From Nonomuraea dietziae (GTDB taxonomy: Bacteria; Actinomycetota; Actinomycetes; Streptosporangiales; Streptosporangiaceae): 64,000 bases of DNA. Position numbers and translations under genes: made by a program. The notes below the pieces were generated by a model that saw only the letters and a list, made by a program, of their open reading frames with translations, had not been told where the DNA came from and did no database searches. This document shows, one piece after another, positions 28,401 through 36,631 of the stretch. Where the stretch lies: positions 186,001-250,000 of the forward strand of contig NZ_JACIBV010000003.1 in the NCBI RefSeq assembly GCF_014195505.1. The letters are read 5' to 3'. Every line of letters begins with the position of its first letter. Position 1 is the first letter of the stretch.

Positions 28401-28798
28401 GCTTGCTGGAGCAGATCGGCCTCATCGGCCTCGTCGCCGGTCTGGCCCGCGCGCTTTGCCCGGTTGACGAGGTCAAGGAAGACGGTGACGTCGAGGTCCT
28501 CCGGTGCGAGCTTGAGGACATATCCCTCATCCCGGGTGTGGATCAGTTGCTGGTCGTCACCACGGCGGAGCAGGGTACGCCGCAACCTGCCGATGTGCGT
28601 CGTAACGGCAGCCCGTGCATCGTCGGGCGTCTCTCGTCCGTCCCACATGTGTTCGGCGAGCTGATCGAACGATACGTGCTGATTAGCCTGCAAGAGCAAG
28701 GTGGCCAGGGCAATCCGCTGCTTGAGCGCCGGCACGGCCACCGTGACCCCATCGCGCACCACCTCAAGATTGCCCAGCACACCGAACCGCGTCCCCAT
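25454..28798 (-). CDS. AfsR/SARP-type transcriptional regulator with NB-ARC and TPR domains
   Basis: 1,114 residues from the ATG at 28798 (MGTRFGVLGNLEV, the standard family start; a 33-residue N-terminal extension is unlikely). Domains in order: OmpR-like winged helix (about 1-98), bacterial transcriptional activation domain (about 100-245, VNRAKRAGQ to ELGVDPSDELRKLH), and an NB-ARC ATPase with Walker A GTAGVGKTT at 330-338, Walker B RRRMLILLDNV and LPLALSIAA. A TPR array from about 720 to 1060 completes it. These proteins bind direct repeats upstream of secondary-metabolite genes. No biosynthetic cluster lies adjacent, so the target is unclear. Complete and undamaged although surrounded by pseudogenes. 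Confidence 0.93.
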   Translation of the reverse strand: MGTRFGVLGNLEVVRDGVTVAVPALKQRIALATLLLQANQHVSFDQLAEHMWDGRETPDDARAAVTTHIGRLRRTLLRRGDDQQLIHTRDEGYVLKLAPEDLDVTVFLDLVNRAKRAGQTGDEADEADLLQQALDLWRGPALVDVPSESLHRDHVLVLNEQRVQALERWFELELRSGHHDEIVVKLKAATSAHPLRERLWAQLMLALYRSGLQAEALKAYHTVGNVLRQELGVDPSDELRKLHHDILTGNRTLLMPPTVSSVAAIPGQLNAEAAQRPRTTGSTSAPSTVPPRQLPPDIAHFTGRLAQLATLEKLLPVSGGQAPRPIILDGTAGVGKTTLAVHWAHLARDHFPDGQLYLDLRGFGPDAPVEPAAAVELLLRALGVVAEQLPTELDARSALLRTLMARRRMLILLDNVRDEAQVRPLLPGGESQTLITSRSQLRGMFAREGAFRVTLDVFSPDEAHSLLAALLDEGRLRAAPRAETELGELCSRLPLALSIAAANLDANPHLNLDDYVSELREGNRLVALEAGNDQAAAVRATLDLSYTALPEPQRKLFRLLGLLPGTDFTAEATAALVGCSNAEARRRLDMLASFHLIRLHGPGRYTFHDLLRLYATEHALSDETADELLEARQRLYNWHLHSVLAAARLLHPHWVRLPPPPLMSAVTPAAFDTQERAVAWLEAEVTNLVAMIHDASGCGQREIVWQLTDALRGHFWMSRRLENWLACAQAALAAAIAAGDPAAEAVIQLSLANVQTFHDRPELSMQAYARALSLAEEIAWLDCQNFALAGLANAYLRLGYPQQAVEHLNRALTRRTDRERGLESYLNNLAVAYNHLGQLELALDYLGQAMKLANDIPAVHLCNMGDVKYGLGRLHEAAQHLYEGLSLSRQSGDRGVELECLVLLAAVHCDLGHYPKTLELAAQALAMSQDLEDRLLEAGALNVMGAVHHELGRYHQAQEYRQQALDASKQGNHRHPEVASLIGLATTARSLGRLPEAAAHAEQAYTIARDRSFRILEGLALTALAETSIARGARAEAISQAHQALALHRATGHRLGEARALRALGDAIFEERGVRAAAPYWRQAFALFSAVGSPEAADVDLLVQEKDNGLPREM

Positions 28799-29485
28799 GC
28801 CGGAACGATGCCATATTTTCCCAGGAAGAACACACGGTTCGCAGTATGGGCTATTGCCATGAAAGTGCCGATGCGCCACGTGATCCTCGCGCTGCACCTC
28901 GTGACGGCATGACGGCTTCGGCCCAGCGTATTGGGCCGGCGTAGATCGGCGAGACAGCCGCAGGCCTCTGGGGGAGGCGTCCGCTAGCGAAAGGCGGATG
29001 GATCAGTCAGGCGACAGCGAAACGACATCAATACGACGCCGGATGGCAGAAATATGAGTCGTCAGGGGCTGATCGCGAAGAATCCATTCGGTCTCCTGCC
29101 AGAAGAAGAGTTCAGAGATTGAGGTATTGATCGTGGGAGTGCACCGGCTACCCGCTCTTCCGGTGTATCGAGGCGCATCGGTCTTATGGGGTGTATCGGA
29201 ACCCGACAAGACGCACTGCAGCGGGTGCTGGAGCGACGGGAACGTCCACGACGACTCCGCCGCGCTCAACGCATGAGGTGACGTAGACCCCAGCGTTGAG
29301 CACCAACCCGCGGCCACAACCACCACGCCTGAGCCGACACTCATTGCATGCCTCCGGCGCTGTGATCACGGCGATCTTCTCCGCGGCATCGCTTTGCGTA
29401 TTTGACGAGCCGAGCCGCAACCGTGCTCGCCGTGATCAGCCGCCTTGGTCAGTGACCTCCGCCTCGTACGAAAGGAGATTCCACG
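28799..29485. other. Intergenic stretch, no recognised gene
   Basis: Divergent promoter space between the AfsR-type and GlxA-type regulators. Several short frames exist on the minus strand (for example 29184-29420) but none has a ribosome binding site, domain or consistent codon pattern. No clear hairpin or transposase fragment was seen. Confidence 0.4.
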
Positions 29486-30586
29486 GTGCTCAAGGACGGA
29501 TCACCACCGTGGTCCCCAGTAAGCCGAGCTTGGCTACAGCGACACCCTCATGAAGGCCGCCAACCACATGGGCTTCCCATCAGGAAGCTGCAGACTCCTT
29601 TCCGCTCTGTGGTGGCCTATGCCCCCGCCGGAGTCAGCGCGTTCGGGCTCAGCGCTGTCAGCGGCCTCTTCGCGGACCGGAGCCATCTGGGATTACCGCG
29701 GTTCGATTTCTCCGTCTGCTCCGACAGCGCCGGTGTCTTGAACACTGACGTCGGCATGTGCATGCCGATCCAGCATGGGCTGGAGACGATGGTGAACGCC
29801 GACCTGGTCATTGTGCTGCCCACTGAGTACCGCCCGCTTCCTCGATCCGCGGCCCTCAACCAAGCACTGGTGAACGCGTATCACAGAGGGTCCCTCATCG
29901 CGGCCTACTGCGCGGGCTCGTTCATGCTGGCCGAGAGCGGCCTGCTCGACGGCATGCGTGCCACGACGAATCGGTCCTTGGCCGCTTACCTGGCCTTCCG
30001 CCATCCGACGATCACCGTGGAGACCGACGCTCTGTACGTTGACGAAGGTCAGGTGGTCACCGGGGCCGGTGCGGCCGCCGGCATCGACATGTGCCTGCAT
30101 CTTCTGCGTCGCGAGCACGGCGTGGCCGTTTCCAACGCCGTGGCCGGAGAGTGGATGGTCGCACCGCGTCACGAAAACGGACAGACACAGTATTTTCCCA
30201 GCCCTTCGGAGAGCGGCACCCGGTCGCTCGTCAACGATGAGGACGCGCGGCTGGCCGACCTGCTCGTCTGGGCACGCACCCGCCTGAGCCAGCGGCTGTT
30301 GGTCAGTGAGCTGGCCAAACAGTCCTTGATGAGCCCTCGTACCTTCGCCCGCCGATTTCAGGCCGCTACCGGCACCACCCCCTACGCATGGCTGACCGAT
30401 CAGAGGATTGACCTCGCGGAAGAACTGCTGGCGACCACGACCTTGTCGATCCGCGAGATCGCCAGTCGCGTAGGGTTCCGTTCCAACGGTGTGCTCCGCA
30501 CCCAGTTCGTCAAGCGCCATGGCATCTCCCCGACCGACTACCGCCGGCGCCAACGGTCTGCGAGCGCCCATAGCCCACGTCAGTGA
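29486..30586 (+). CDS. GlxA-family regulator (DJ-1/PfpI domain plus AraC HTH)
   Basis: 366 residues from a GTG at 29486 with AAAGGAG 8 nt upstream. The first 40 residues are atypical and proline/arginine-rich; the family similarity starts at RSVVAYAPAGVSAFGLS. The DJ-1/PfpI-like domain (about 43-205) has LVIVLPTEYRPLP and IAAYCAGSFMLAESGLLDG around the nucleophile-elbow cysteine. The AraC HTH (about 255-350) has LLVSELAKQSLMSPRTFARR, TTPYAWLTDQRIDLAEELL and IREIASRVGFRS. Target genes are not evident. The odd N-terminus may derive from an upstream rearrangement. Confidence 0.85.
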   Translation: MLKDGSPPWSPVSRAWLQRHPHEGRQPHGLPIRKLQTPFRSVVAYAPAGVSAFGLSAVSGLFADRSHLGLPRFDFSVCSDSAGVLNTDVGMCMPIQHGLETMVNADLVIVLPTEYRPLPRSAALNQALVNAYHRGSLIAAYCAGSFMLAESGLLDGMRATTNRSLAAYLAFRHPTITVETDALYVDEGQVVTGAGAAAGIDMCLHLLRREHGVAVSNAVAGEWMVAPRHENGQTQYFPSPSESGTRSLVNDEDARLADLLVWARTRLSQRLLVSELAKQSLMSPRTFARRFQAATGTTPYAWLTDQRIDLAEELLATTTLSIREIASRVGFRSNGVLRTQFVKRHGISPTDYRRRQRSASAHSPRQ

Positions 30587-30594
30587 AGGATGTT

Positions 30595-31013
30595 CCCGGG
30601 CGACGACCCGCCACAATGGCCGAATGCGCACTCGGCCGCTGGCTCTCGGTCGGGCAGCGACCGGGGCACCCCGAATGAGGGGAACGCGCTGCTGTCGAAG
30701 CGCGTGAGGGCGCAGATCCGGTCGCCGGTGAGGCTCAGGACGAACAAGCCGCTTCCATGGCGCATGCCGGCGGAGGCACGAAAGGAGGCCCGAACGCCGG
30801 CTGGCCGTTGGCCCTCGTCGGCACGAGGTCAGCCCTCCCGCACGAGTTGAAAATGCAGGCGAATATCAGGGCCACGACGTCGCGGTCCTGGTATTCGAGG
30901 GGAATCGGCGGCAGGGAGGCATAGACATCGTCGGTAAGCAAGGCGACCAGCGTGTCAACATCCCCGAACTCGTTGGCGTGGATGAATCGTCCCATGAGCG
31001 TGTCGGCCACCAC
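30595..31013 (-). pseudogene. ECF-sigma SnoaL-like C-terminal remnant
   Basis: The frame from 31013 reads GRFIHANEFGDVDTLVALLT and DDVYASLPPIPLEYQDRDVV, then VPTRANGQPAFG. The continuation GSGLFVLSLTGDRICALTRF with DSSAFPSFGVPRSLP is in another frame. Together they match the SnoaL-like tail of sigma factors such as the one at 38693-39649 (QANGQPAAAAYL, GISRIAVF). The sigma region 2 and 4 coding part is missing altogether. Confidence 0.7.
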
Positions 31014-31174
31014 GCTCGCGCGGCACCCGGGCTATCGCACAAGACGAGCACGGCGACCTGGCGAGTCGGCAGCCGGGACTCGCGGCGGGCGGCCCCGGAT
31101 CTGGCTCCCGCGCGGGTCCGTGCCACCAGCCGCAAGGTAGCTCTGCGTGATGGTTGGTTACGTGGCGGGGCTTT

Positions 31175-31445
31175 ACGCCTGGGCGGTTCGGGGCGATCCA
31201 GGACCCGGTAGACGGGGGGCGGGAGACGGAGAACACCTCGGCGAGGTCTGCGATGGTGTAGGCGCCTCAGTCGTGCATGCGGCGGAGTTCGGCATGCTGT
31301 CGCGCGGACAGTTTGGGCTGTTTGCCGCGGAGGTTGCCCTTGGCCTTGGCGACGGCCATGCCCTCGCGGTTCTCATGCGCAGCAGGTCGATTTCGAACTC
31401 AGCGAACACGGCGAGCTTGTTGAAGAACCACCTGCACCCCGAAAC
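31175..31445 (-). pseudogene. Serine recombinase (resolvase) C-terminal remnant
   Basis: NKLAVFAEFEIDLLRMRT is the conserved helix E region of resolvase/invertase-type recombinases (usually followed by REGMAVAKAKG). The continuation in another frame encodes GNLRGKQPKLSARQ, ELRRMHD and a C-terminal HTH (TIADLAEVFSVSR). The catalytic serine region is missing. It is a mobile-element fossil. Confidence 0.65.
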
Positions 31446-32004
31446 GGCAGCGGGTCCAGAGGCTAACCAGACCACCATTCCAGGTTTCCGGACCTTCCGC
31501 GTCGCCCGCGCTCCACGACCCGGGGCCAGGTCGGCAGGCTCATCCCAAGACCGACGCCCCCGGGTATACCCGATGCCGGAGCTGCGGAGACCGGAGTATC
31601 GACCCCGGACTACATCGAGTGGAGTACCCCGAAGTTGGCCAGACAGCGGATACGCGCGCCGGGTTGGTTGAGGAAAGTGTTTGCAGGAGACCCGCGGCCT
31701 TCGGGGTCCTTTGAGGGGTGCAGCCAGGAATCACCGGCCGAACCCAGGTGTGGGCAGATGAAGCATCCGCAGCGCGGTTCTGACCACGGCAGCGCCTCCA
31801 GGGGGAAACGATGTGGTGTGCGGCCTCGGTAAAGGTGGTCTGGTTCAGGCTAAAGCCGCCACCACAACGAGGTTCTGGAACTTGCGCGGCGGGTAGCTGG
31901 GGAGGCCAAGCGGCGAGGCGCCAGCAGGGGGCTGATCCTTCCGCTCGGCCTTCCGGCGACTACGCAACAAAGACTTCCGGGATGGGCCGCCTGGGCCGCT
32001 TGGA
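31446..32004. other. Stretch without a recognised gene
   Basis: Between the resolvase remnant and the SDR gene. Base composition is ordinary and both strands carry only short, low-quality frames. I see no transposase motif or terminal repeat here. Confidence 0.4.
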
Positions 32005-32829
32005 CTACCGGGTGACTCTGGCCAGCAGCTCATCAGTGACACGGGACAGCCTTTCCGCGTCCGTCGCGGAGAACAGCTTGGTGTGCACATTAAGCTCGGT
32101 GAACAGGTTGAACGCGGTCAAGGGCGGCTTCGGCGGATCGTCGAGCAGCCGGAGGAGCGGCGGGACCACCTCGGTTGGGGGTTTGGCCATCATCTTCTGT
32201 TGCCGAAGGTAGGCCTCGGTCTGCGGATCTAACTCTCCCGCGTAGCTGGTCGCCGTGGTGCCGGGGTGGAAGAGCACATACCGCACCGGTCCTCCGTCGT
32301 GCCGCTCGGCGAAGGTCACTCCGAGCAGATCGTTCAAGCGTCCGGTCATGAACATCGCGTGCACCAGGTCGTACCGGCGGGCGCTCTGCAGATCGTCCCA
32401 GGCGACCGGTGTGTCATGGCCGGGACCGGCGACGTTCACGATCACCGGCCGGTCCGTCTTCTCCAGCGGGCCGAGCAACCCGTAACTGAACAGCAGGCGG
32501 CTGAGGTAGAACAGGGCGAAGTTGTCCTCAAGTCCCTCGGCGGTCATCGACCGGTAGGACCGCATGAAACGTGCGCACAGCACCACGCCGTCGATGGCCG
32601 GATACTCCTCGGCCAGCTTGTCAATTGTGCGGCGGGTGTTCGAGACCAGGCTGAGGTCAGCCTGGACGAACACCGCCTTGCCTAGCGCCGAGTCGGCCTC
32701 CGACTCGAGTCGTTCGCCCTTCGCCGGATCAGTCCCGATCATCACGGCCCGGTCGCCTCGGGAGAACAACGCGCGGGCCAGCGCCGCACCGATGCCGTCA
32801 GTGCCACCGGTGATCACATAAGTCTTCAT
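32005..32829 (-). CDS. Short-chain dehydrogenase/reductase with atypical active site
   Basis: 274 residues. The N-terminal nucleotide-binding motif TGGTDGIG (residues 7-14) and DLSLVSNTRRTIDKL fit a classical SDR, and VIVNVAGPG occupies the catalytic-serine strand. The usual YxxxK motif is not present: the equivalent region reads RRYDLVHAMFMTGRLNDLL, with no lysine four residues after a tyrosine, and the serine position is occupied by AGPG. It may use a different mechanism, bind cofactor without catalysis, or be inactive. No frameshift. The flanking genes are unrelated fragments, so no pathway is suggested. Confidence 0.8.
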   Translation of the reverse strand: MKTYVITGGTDGIGAALARALFSRGDRAVMIGTDPAKGERLESEADSALGKAVFVQADLSLVSNTRRTIDKLAEEYPAIDGVVLCARFMRSYRSMTAEGLEDNFALFYLSRLLFSYGLLGPLEKTDRPVIVNVAGPGHDTPVAWDDLQSARRYDLVHAMFMTGRLNDLLGVTFAERHDGGPVRYVLFHPGTTATSYAGELDPQTEAYLRQQKMMAKPPTEVVPPLLRLLDDPPKPPLTAFNLFTELNVHTKLFSATDAERLSRVTDELLARVTR

Positions 32830-33543
32830 CGAATCGGCGTCCTTGCCATCTCATCTGCGATTCCCACGGCTGTACACGGGGCCTGGCCACTCGGTCGCCC
32901 GTCGCGACAGCTCATCTCCGCCACTGCCGTAAGCGTACGAGTAAGTCTATTGAACCATACTCGCCAGTCTAGTCAGATGGTTCATGCGCGAAAGGACTGG
33001 GAGAAGCAGGCTGGCGCCGCCGAGGCCGCGTTCGCCGTAACGTCTACCTGCTGCTGATCGGCGACAGGCAGATCGAGACCTGGACGAGACGATCGACCTG
33101 ACCGTCCACCCTGTGGTGTCTTTCGTCAAGCTCGTTCCCCTGGTCCACGGGCTCCCTGCAGAACATCGCAGCTGGCTGCCTGTATCGGTATCCCGACGAC
33201 GCCCACCTGAACGGTTCCGGTCAGGCCGACGCCACCCGTGAGCTGCCCGGTGGCATGGTCGCGCGCTGGAAATTCGCCCCGATGGTGCTGTCGCAGACCC
33301 TGCGCGACGCTACCCCGCCTGGCCGTCGCTGACAGATGCGCACTCAGAGAGCGGTTCCTCCGCCTCCACGGCGACCTGAGCACCTACAAGATCCATCTCG
33401 GCTCAATCCGTCCATTGCCCGCCAGACCCAGCTCACCAAGGGTGACCGTCATTCGTTCTGAGGTGTGCGCCCGGAGCCTGACCTCATTCTGAAACCTGTT
33501 GGGATGTATGAAGCAACCCGGCCTATCGGGTAATCAGGAGTGA
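32830..33543. other. Stretch with an unassigned coding-like fragment
   Basis: Nothing recognised with confidence. A plus-strand frame around 33140-33332 reads GSLQNIAAGCLYRYPDDAH and GGMVARWKFAPMVLSQTL before a stop and has protein-like composition. It lacks a start and a known family, and may be the tail of a lost gene. Confidence 0.3.
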
Positions 33544-33645
33544 TCACCCCTTGCGGTGGCGCCGGGAGGTGTCGGCGCGGGCGGCGTCGAGGAACTTGCG
33601 CCAGGCCACGGTGACCAGCCCGTGCAGCAGGGCCTCATCCACCAT
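33544..33645 (-). pseudogene. ECF sigma factor remnant fused by in-frame deletion
   Basis: 33 codons starting 3 nt after the YCII stop: MVDEALLHG, then LVTVAWRKFLDAARADTSRR. In YCII-linked sigma factors the first segment is the N-terminus and the second lies about 60 residues later (WLVTVAWRRFLDAAR). The remnant is thus the two ends of a roughly 60-residue in-frame deletion, followed by a premature TGA at 33544. The YCII-sigma gene order is a common actinobacterial arrangement, which supports the reading. Confidence 0.6.
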
Positions 33646-33648
33646 GCG

Positions 33649-34056
33649 TCACTCCGTGATGGTCGGCGGCATGACCAGGAACGGGCGCACCTCGAGCCAC
33701 TCCTGGATCGGCTTGCCGCCCGCGCCAGGAGCCGCCGACAGCTCGCTGGCCAGCTCCAGCGCCCGCTCGTAGGTCTCGACGTCGATCACCGTCCAGCTGG
33801 CGATCAGGTCCTTGGTCTCGGCGAACGGGCCGTCGGTGACCGGTGGCCGGCCTTCGCCGTCGAAGCGGACGAACGTGCCCTGCGGGGAGAGTGCCTGACG
33901 GTCGACGAACTCGCCGGTGTCCTCGAGCCTGTCGGCGAAGTCGCGCATGTACTGGTTGTGGGCGGACAGCTCCGACAGCGTCCACCGGTCCATGGGCACG
34001 TCGTTGACCGTTGCCGGCGCGCCCCGGTAGTGCTGGAGGATCAGGTACTTGGCCAT
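33649..34056 (-). CDS. YCII-family protein (DGPF-type)
   Basis: 135 residues from the ATG at 34056, chosen for the AAAGGAGAA ribosome binding site and the family start MAKYLILQHYRG. The conserved block VTDGPFAETKDLIASWTVID (the DGPF motif) is present near residue 75-95. YCII proteins of this type usually sit beside an ECF sigma factor and resemble small dehydratase-like folds; the function is unknown. Here the sigma partner is reduced to a 33-codon remnant, so this gene is orphaned. Confidence 0.85.
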   Translation of the reverse strand: MAKYLILQHYRGAPATVNDVPMDRWTLSELSAHNQYMRDFADRLEDTGEFVDRQALSPQGTFVRFDGEGRPPVTDGPFAETKDLIASWTVIDVETYERALELASELSAAPGAGGKPIQEWLEVRPFLVMPPTITE

Positions 34057-34277
34057 CACGTTCTCCTTTGGTGCGCTACGCCCATTGTGGGCCGTGCTCA
34101 CTGCGGAGACGAAACCGTGCGGCGTTTCTCGACATCGGGCGGCGCTGCGGCGCGCTGACTTTCCTCCCGCTGGCGGGCCGTTGTTCGGGTCGGAGTTCTG
34201 GACGTATGTGCGGCCGCGGCGGGTGGGACCTGGCCGGTGAGCGGGAGGCGCTCACCAGCGGCGAGGTCACGGACACC

Positions 34278-34500
34278 GTGAGTGACAGGCTGCTGTCTGC
34301 TGAGATCAACCAGTTCCCCGACTTGCTCGACATTATCTACACGCGCGTGGCCGACTGGCTCGCCTGCCTGACCGTCACGGGGCACCTGCGCAGTCCCGAT
34401 CCGCTCTTGGCCGCCGAACAGTTCTTTGCCCGGCTGACCGGCCCGATGGACAAACGCGCACGCCTCGGCAAGCCAGGTTCCCACTGCCGAACTGCGCGGC
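34278..34500 (+). pseudogene. TetR C-terminal remnant, inverted duplicate of the TetR gene at 36.6 kb
   Basis: Reads SDRLLSAEINQFPDLLDIIY, then ADWLACLTVTGHLRSPDPLL and AAEQFFARLTGPMDKRARLG. The DNA is nearly the same as the complement of about 36700-36960 in the intact TetR gene, apart from scattered substitutions, a deletion of about 20 nt (loss of the RITEALADR segment) and a small deletion after RLG. The N-terminal HTH is missing. It is a recent, decaying, inverted partial copy. Confidence 0.8.
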
Positions 34501-34625
34501 CACCGTTGACCAGGATCGCGGTGTCTGCTGGCACAACAGCAAGCCTCGTGCCGGTGAGCGACCATGTCACGGCGCGGCGCCGGCGCGGCAGGAAACGGAG
34601 ATCGCTCGCGGCATGTTGCTCGCTG

Positions 34626-36263
34626 TCAGAATGGGCGTGTGGACTGAGTCCCGCAGGAGGCTCCCTTCTGCAGGTTGAGCTGGTCGTGGATGAGCCCGAG
34701 ATACAGGCAGCCGTCTCTTGCGTTGGGCTCGATGATGCCGCCCTCGTGCCACTCGTTCCAGGCGTAGATGCTCACGAAGTTGTCCACAGCGGAGATGTGG
34801 TGGGAGCTCGCGATGTCGGCTCGGATCTGGTTCAGGCCTTGAGCGAACAGCGCCGGGGTCTGGTCCGTGTAGTAACGGATCTTCGTCCGGTCTGGGATGA
34901 GGAGCGGGTAGCGGGGACGCTCGTCGAAGCCTGCAGCCGCGCACCGCATGAACTGCGGGGGTGTGGCGCCGAAGTATGCCGGCATCGCAGCGATGTAGTC
35001 GTTGTAGCTCTTGACCTGGTCGATACGCACTCCGCAGTAGGCGCCGTCGGCTCCCCATCGTGCGGGTGCTGCTGGGTCGAGCATGGCCTCCCAGTAGCCG
35101 AGTACGAGCACGTCCTCATTCAGCATGGCTTTGGCCTGCCGGCGGACGGCGTCGATAAAGGAGCGCGTGTCGGCGTCGCTGCCGTCGCCGAGCCCGCGTT
35201 GGTCGCACAGTCCCAGGATCAGCCGCCCATCGTTGGCGCGCAGGTAGTTGGACTGGTTGAAGAATGTACCGGCGAGCCGTTTGGCGACGGTGGTGTAGTC
35301 GCTTGTGGGGATCTGCAGGCCGTCCCATGGATGGGCGCACACGGTCAGTGCGAAGTCGATGTTAGTGCGATTGCGGGCTTGGCTGAAGGCGGCCAGTGAT
35401 GCCTCGAACTGCTCGGGGGAAGTTTGCAGAGCGCTCTTCCAGTACCAGTAGAACTGGAAGAAGTCGAGTCCCGCTCCGGTTGCCTGGGCGATGTGCTTCT
35501 CCAGGGTCTCCGGCTGGGAGTCATCGTAGAACCCGATCTCTGGCTTCAGATGCGAGAAATCCCCGGCCCAACCCTGGGTGTTCTTCGGTACGGCCGGATC
35601 GGCGCCGGAAAAGTCGCGTACGCCGCCCCACCAGTCGCCGGCGCGTCCGAAGACGTTCTTCGTGGCGGTAATGACGCTGGTGGACTTCGGGTTGAACGTG
35701 CCGAAATAGATGGCTCCGGCGCGAATCCACTCGGGGTGCCCCCAGCCGAGTGCCCTGTCGACGCGGTACCCGGCGGCGATCAACTCCTGGCTGTGGTCCT
35801 CGAAGGCCACTCGCCATTCTCCTGACCTGCTGAAGCGCATTAGCCGCTTGGTGCCGGCCGTATGCCGTTGCGCCAGATGACCGGCGACGCCCTCGACCTC
35901 GAACCGTCCGGTGGCCGCCAGGCTGTCGCGCTCCGAGGCCGATGCTGTGAGCAGGTAGGAGGATCCGGAGCGTAGTCGGTAGACGGGCTGGGAGCCGGTG
36001 AACGCGGCCATTCGCCAGTGGCCGACCTGTCCGGCCTGCCGGGTGAACCCGTAGAGGCTCACCGCCGCGGCCGCCTCTGCGGTCGACAACGTGTACAGCC
36101 GGCCTTTCCCGCCCGGTGCCAGCAGTTCCATCATGGGCACCGGATCGGTGACCTTGGCCGCCACCGTGGTGGCCTCCGCATTCCCGGCCGGTGCGGTGGG
36201 ACCAGCCATCAGCAGGGCAGCGGCGATCACCATCGCGGCTCCTACCCTCCAGACACTTCTCAC
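34626..36263 (-). CDS. Secreted WbsX/GH99-like protein with N-terminal trefoil module
   Basis: 545 residues from a GTG at 36263. Signal peptide with core VGAAMVIAAALLMAGPTAPA. Residues about 45-130 form a DUF5648-type module (LYTLSTAEAAAAVSLYGF, VYRLRSGSSYLLTASASERD). The main domain (about 165-530) matches WbsX-like glycoside hydrolase 99-type barrels: GFYDDSQPETLEKHIAQATG, DFFQFYWYW, and near the C-terminus IYAWNEWHEGG followed by IEPN. WbsX proteins act on extracellular polysaccharide, often mannan or O-antigen-like glycans. Together with the DUF5722 protein at 11.6 kb it gives the window two secreted glycan-directed proteins sharing the same accessory module. Confidence 0.85.
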   Translation of the reverse strand: MRSVWRVGAAMVIAAALLMAGPTAPAGNAEATTVAAKVTDPVPMMELLAPGGKGRLYTLSTAEAAAAVSLYGFTRQAGQVGHWRMAAFTGSQPVYRLRSGSSYLLTASASERDSLAATGRFEVEGVAGHLAQRHTAGTKRLMRFSRSGEWRVAFEDHSQELIAAGYRVDRALGWGHPEWIRAGAIYFGTFNPKSTSVITATKNVFGRAGDWWGGVRDFSGADPAVPKNTQGWAGDFSHLKPEIGFYDDSQPETLEKHIAQATGAGLDFFQFYWYWKSALQTSPEQFEASLAAFSQARNRTNIDFALTVCAHPWDGLQIPTSDYTTVAKRLAGTFFNQSNYLRANDGRLILGLCDQRGLGDGSDADTRSFIDAVRRQAKAMLNEDVLVLGYWEAMLDPAAPARWGADGAYCGVRIDQVKSYNDYIAAMPAYFGATPPQFMRCAAAGFDERPRYPLLIPDRTKIRYYTDQTPALFAQGLNQIRADIASSHHISAVDNFVSIYAWNEWHEGGIIEPNARDGCLYLGLIHDQLNLQKGASCGTQSTRPF

Positions 36264-36631
36264 GGGATCCCATTCGCTCGACTCGTTGTGACCGGAGAGA
36301 GTAGCCCGGAGGCATGGCGTGGTGGACGTGATCGGCTTCCGAGTAGTCGGAATGGCAGGAAAGCTGCTCAGACGGGCAGCAGTGCTTCTGATGGAGTCCT
36401 GAGGTAAAGGCCGTCCTTCTTACATGTCGGAAGCCTCTGTGACCATGGCTGCGGTCGGCTCGGCGGGATGTCGCGTGCAACGCGACCGAACCAGGATGGT
36501 GAATACGAAGACCAGGGCCGACTGCCGCAGGTGCAGGGCGAGCATGGAGACTTCCTAGTTCTCCCGGGTCGGTGCCGCCGATGGTGCCTGCCTGTCGGAA
36601 AGAGAACGGGGTCGTGTGGGAGGCGGCATGC

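Noticed and set aside
31446..32004. Possible group II intron or structured RNA
   Set aside because: No domain V-type hairpin, no reverse transcriptase and no conserved boundary sequence could be identified by eye.
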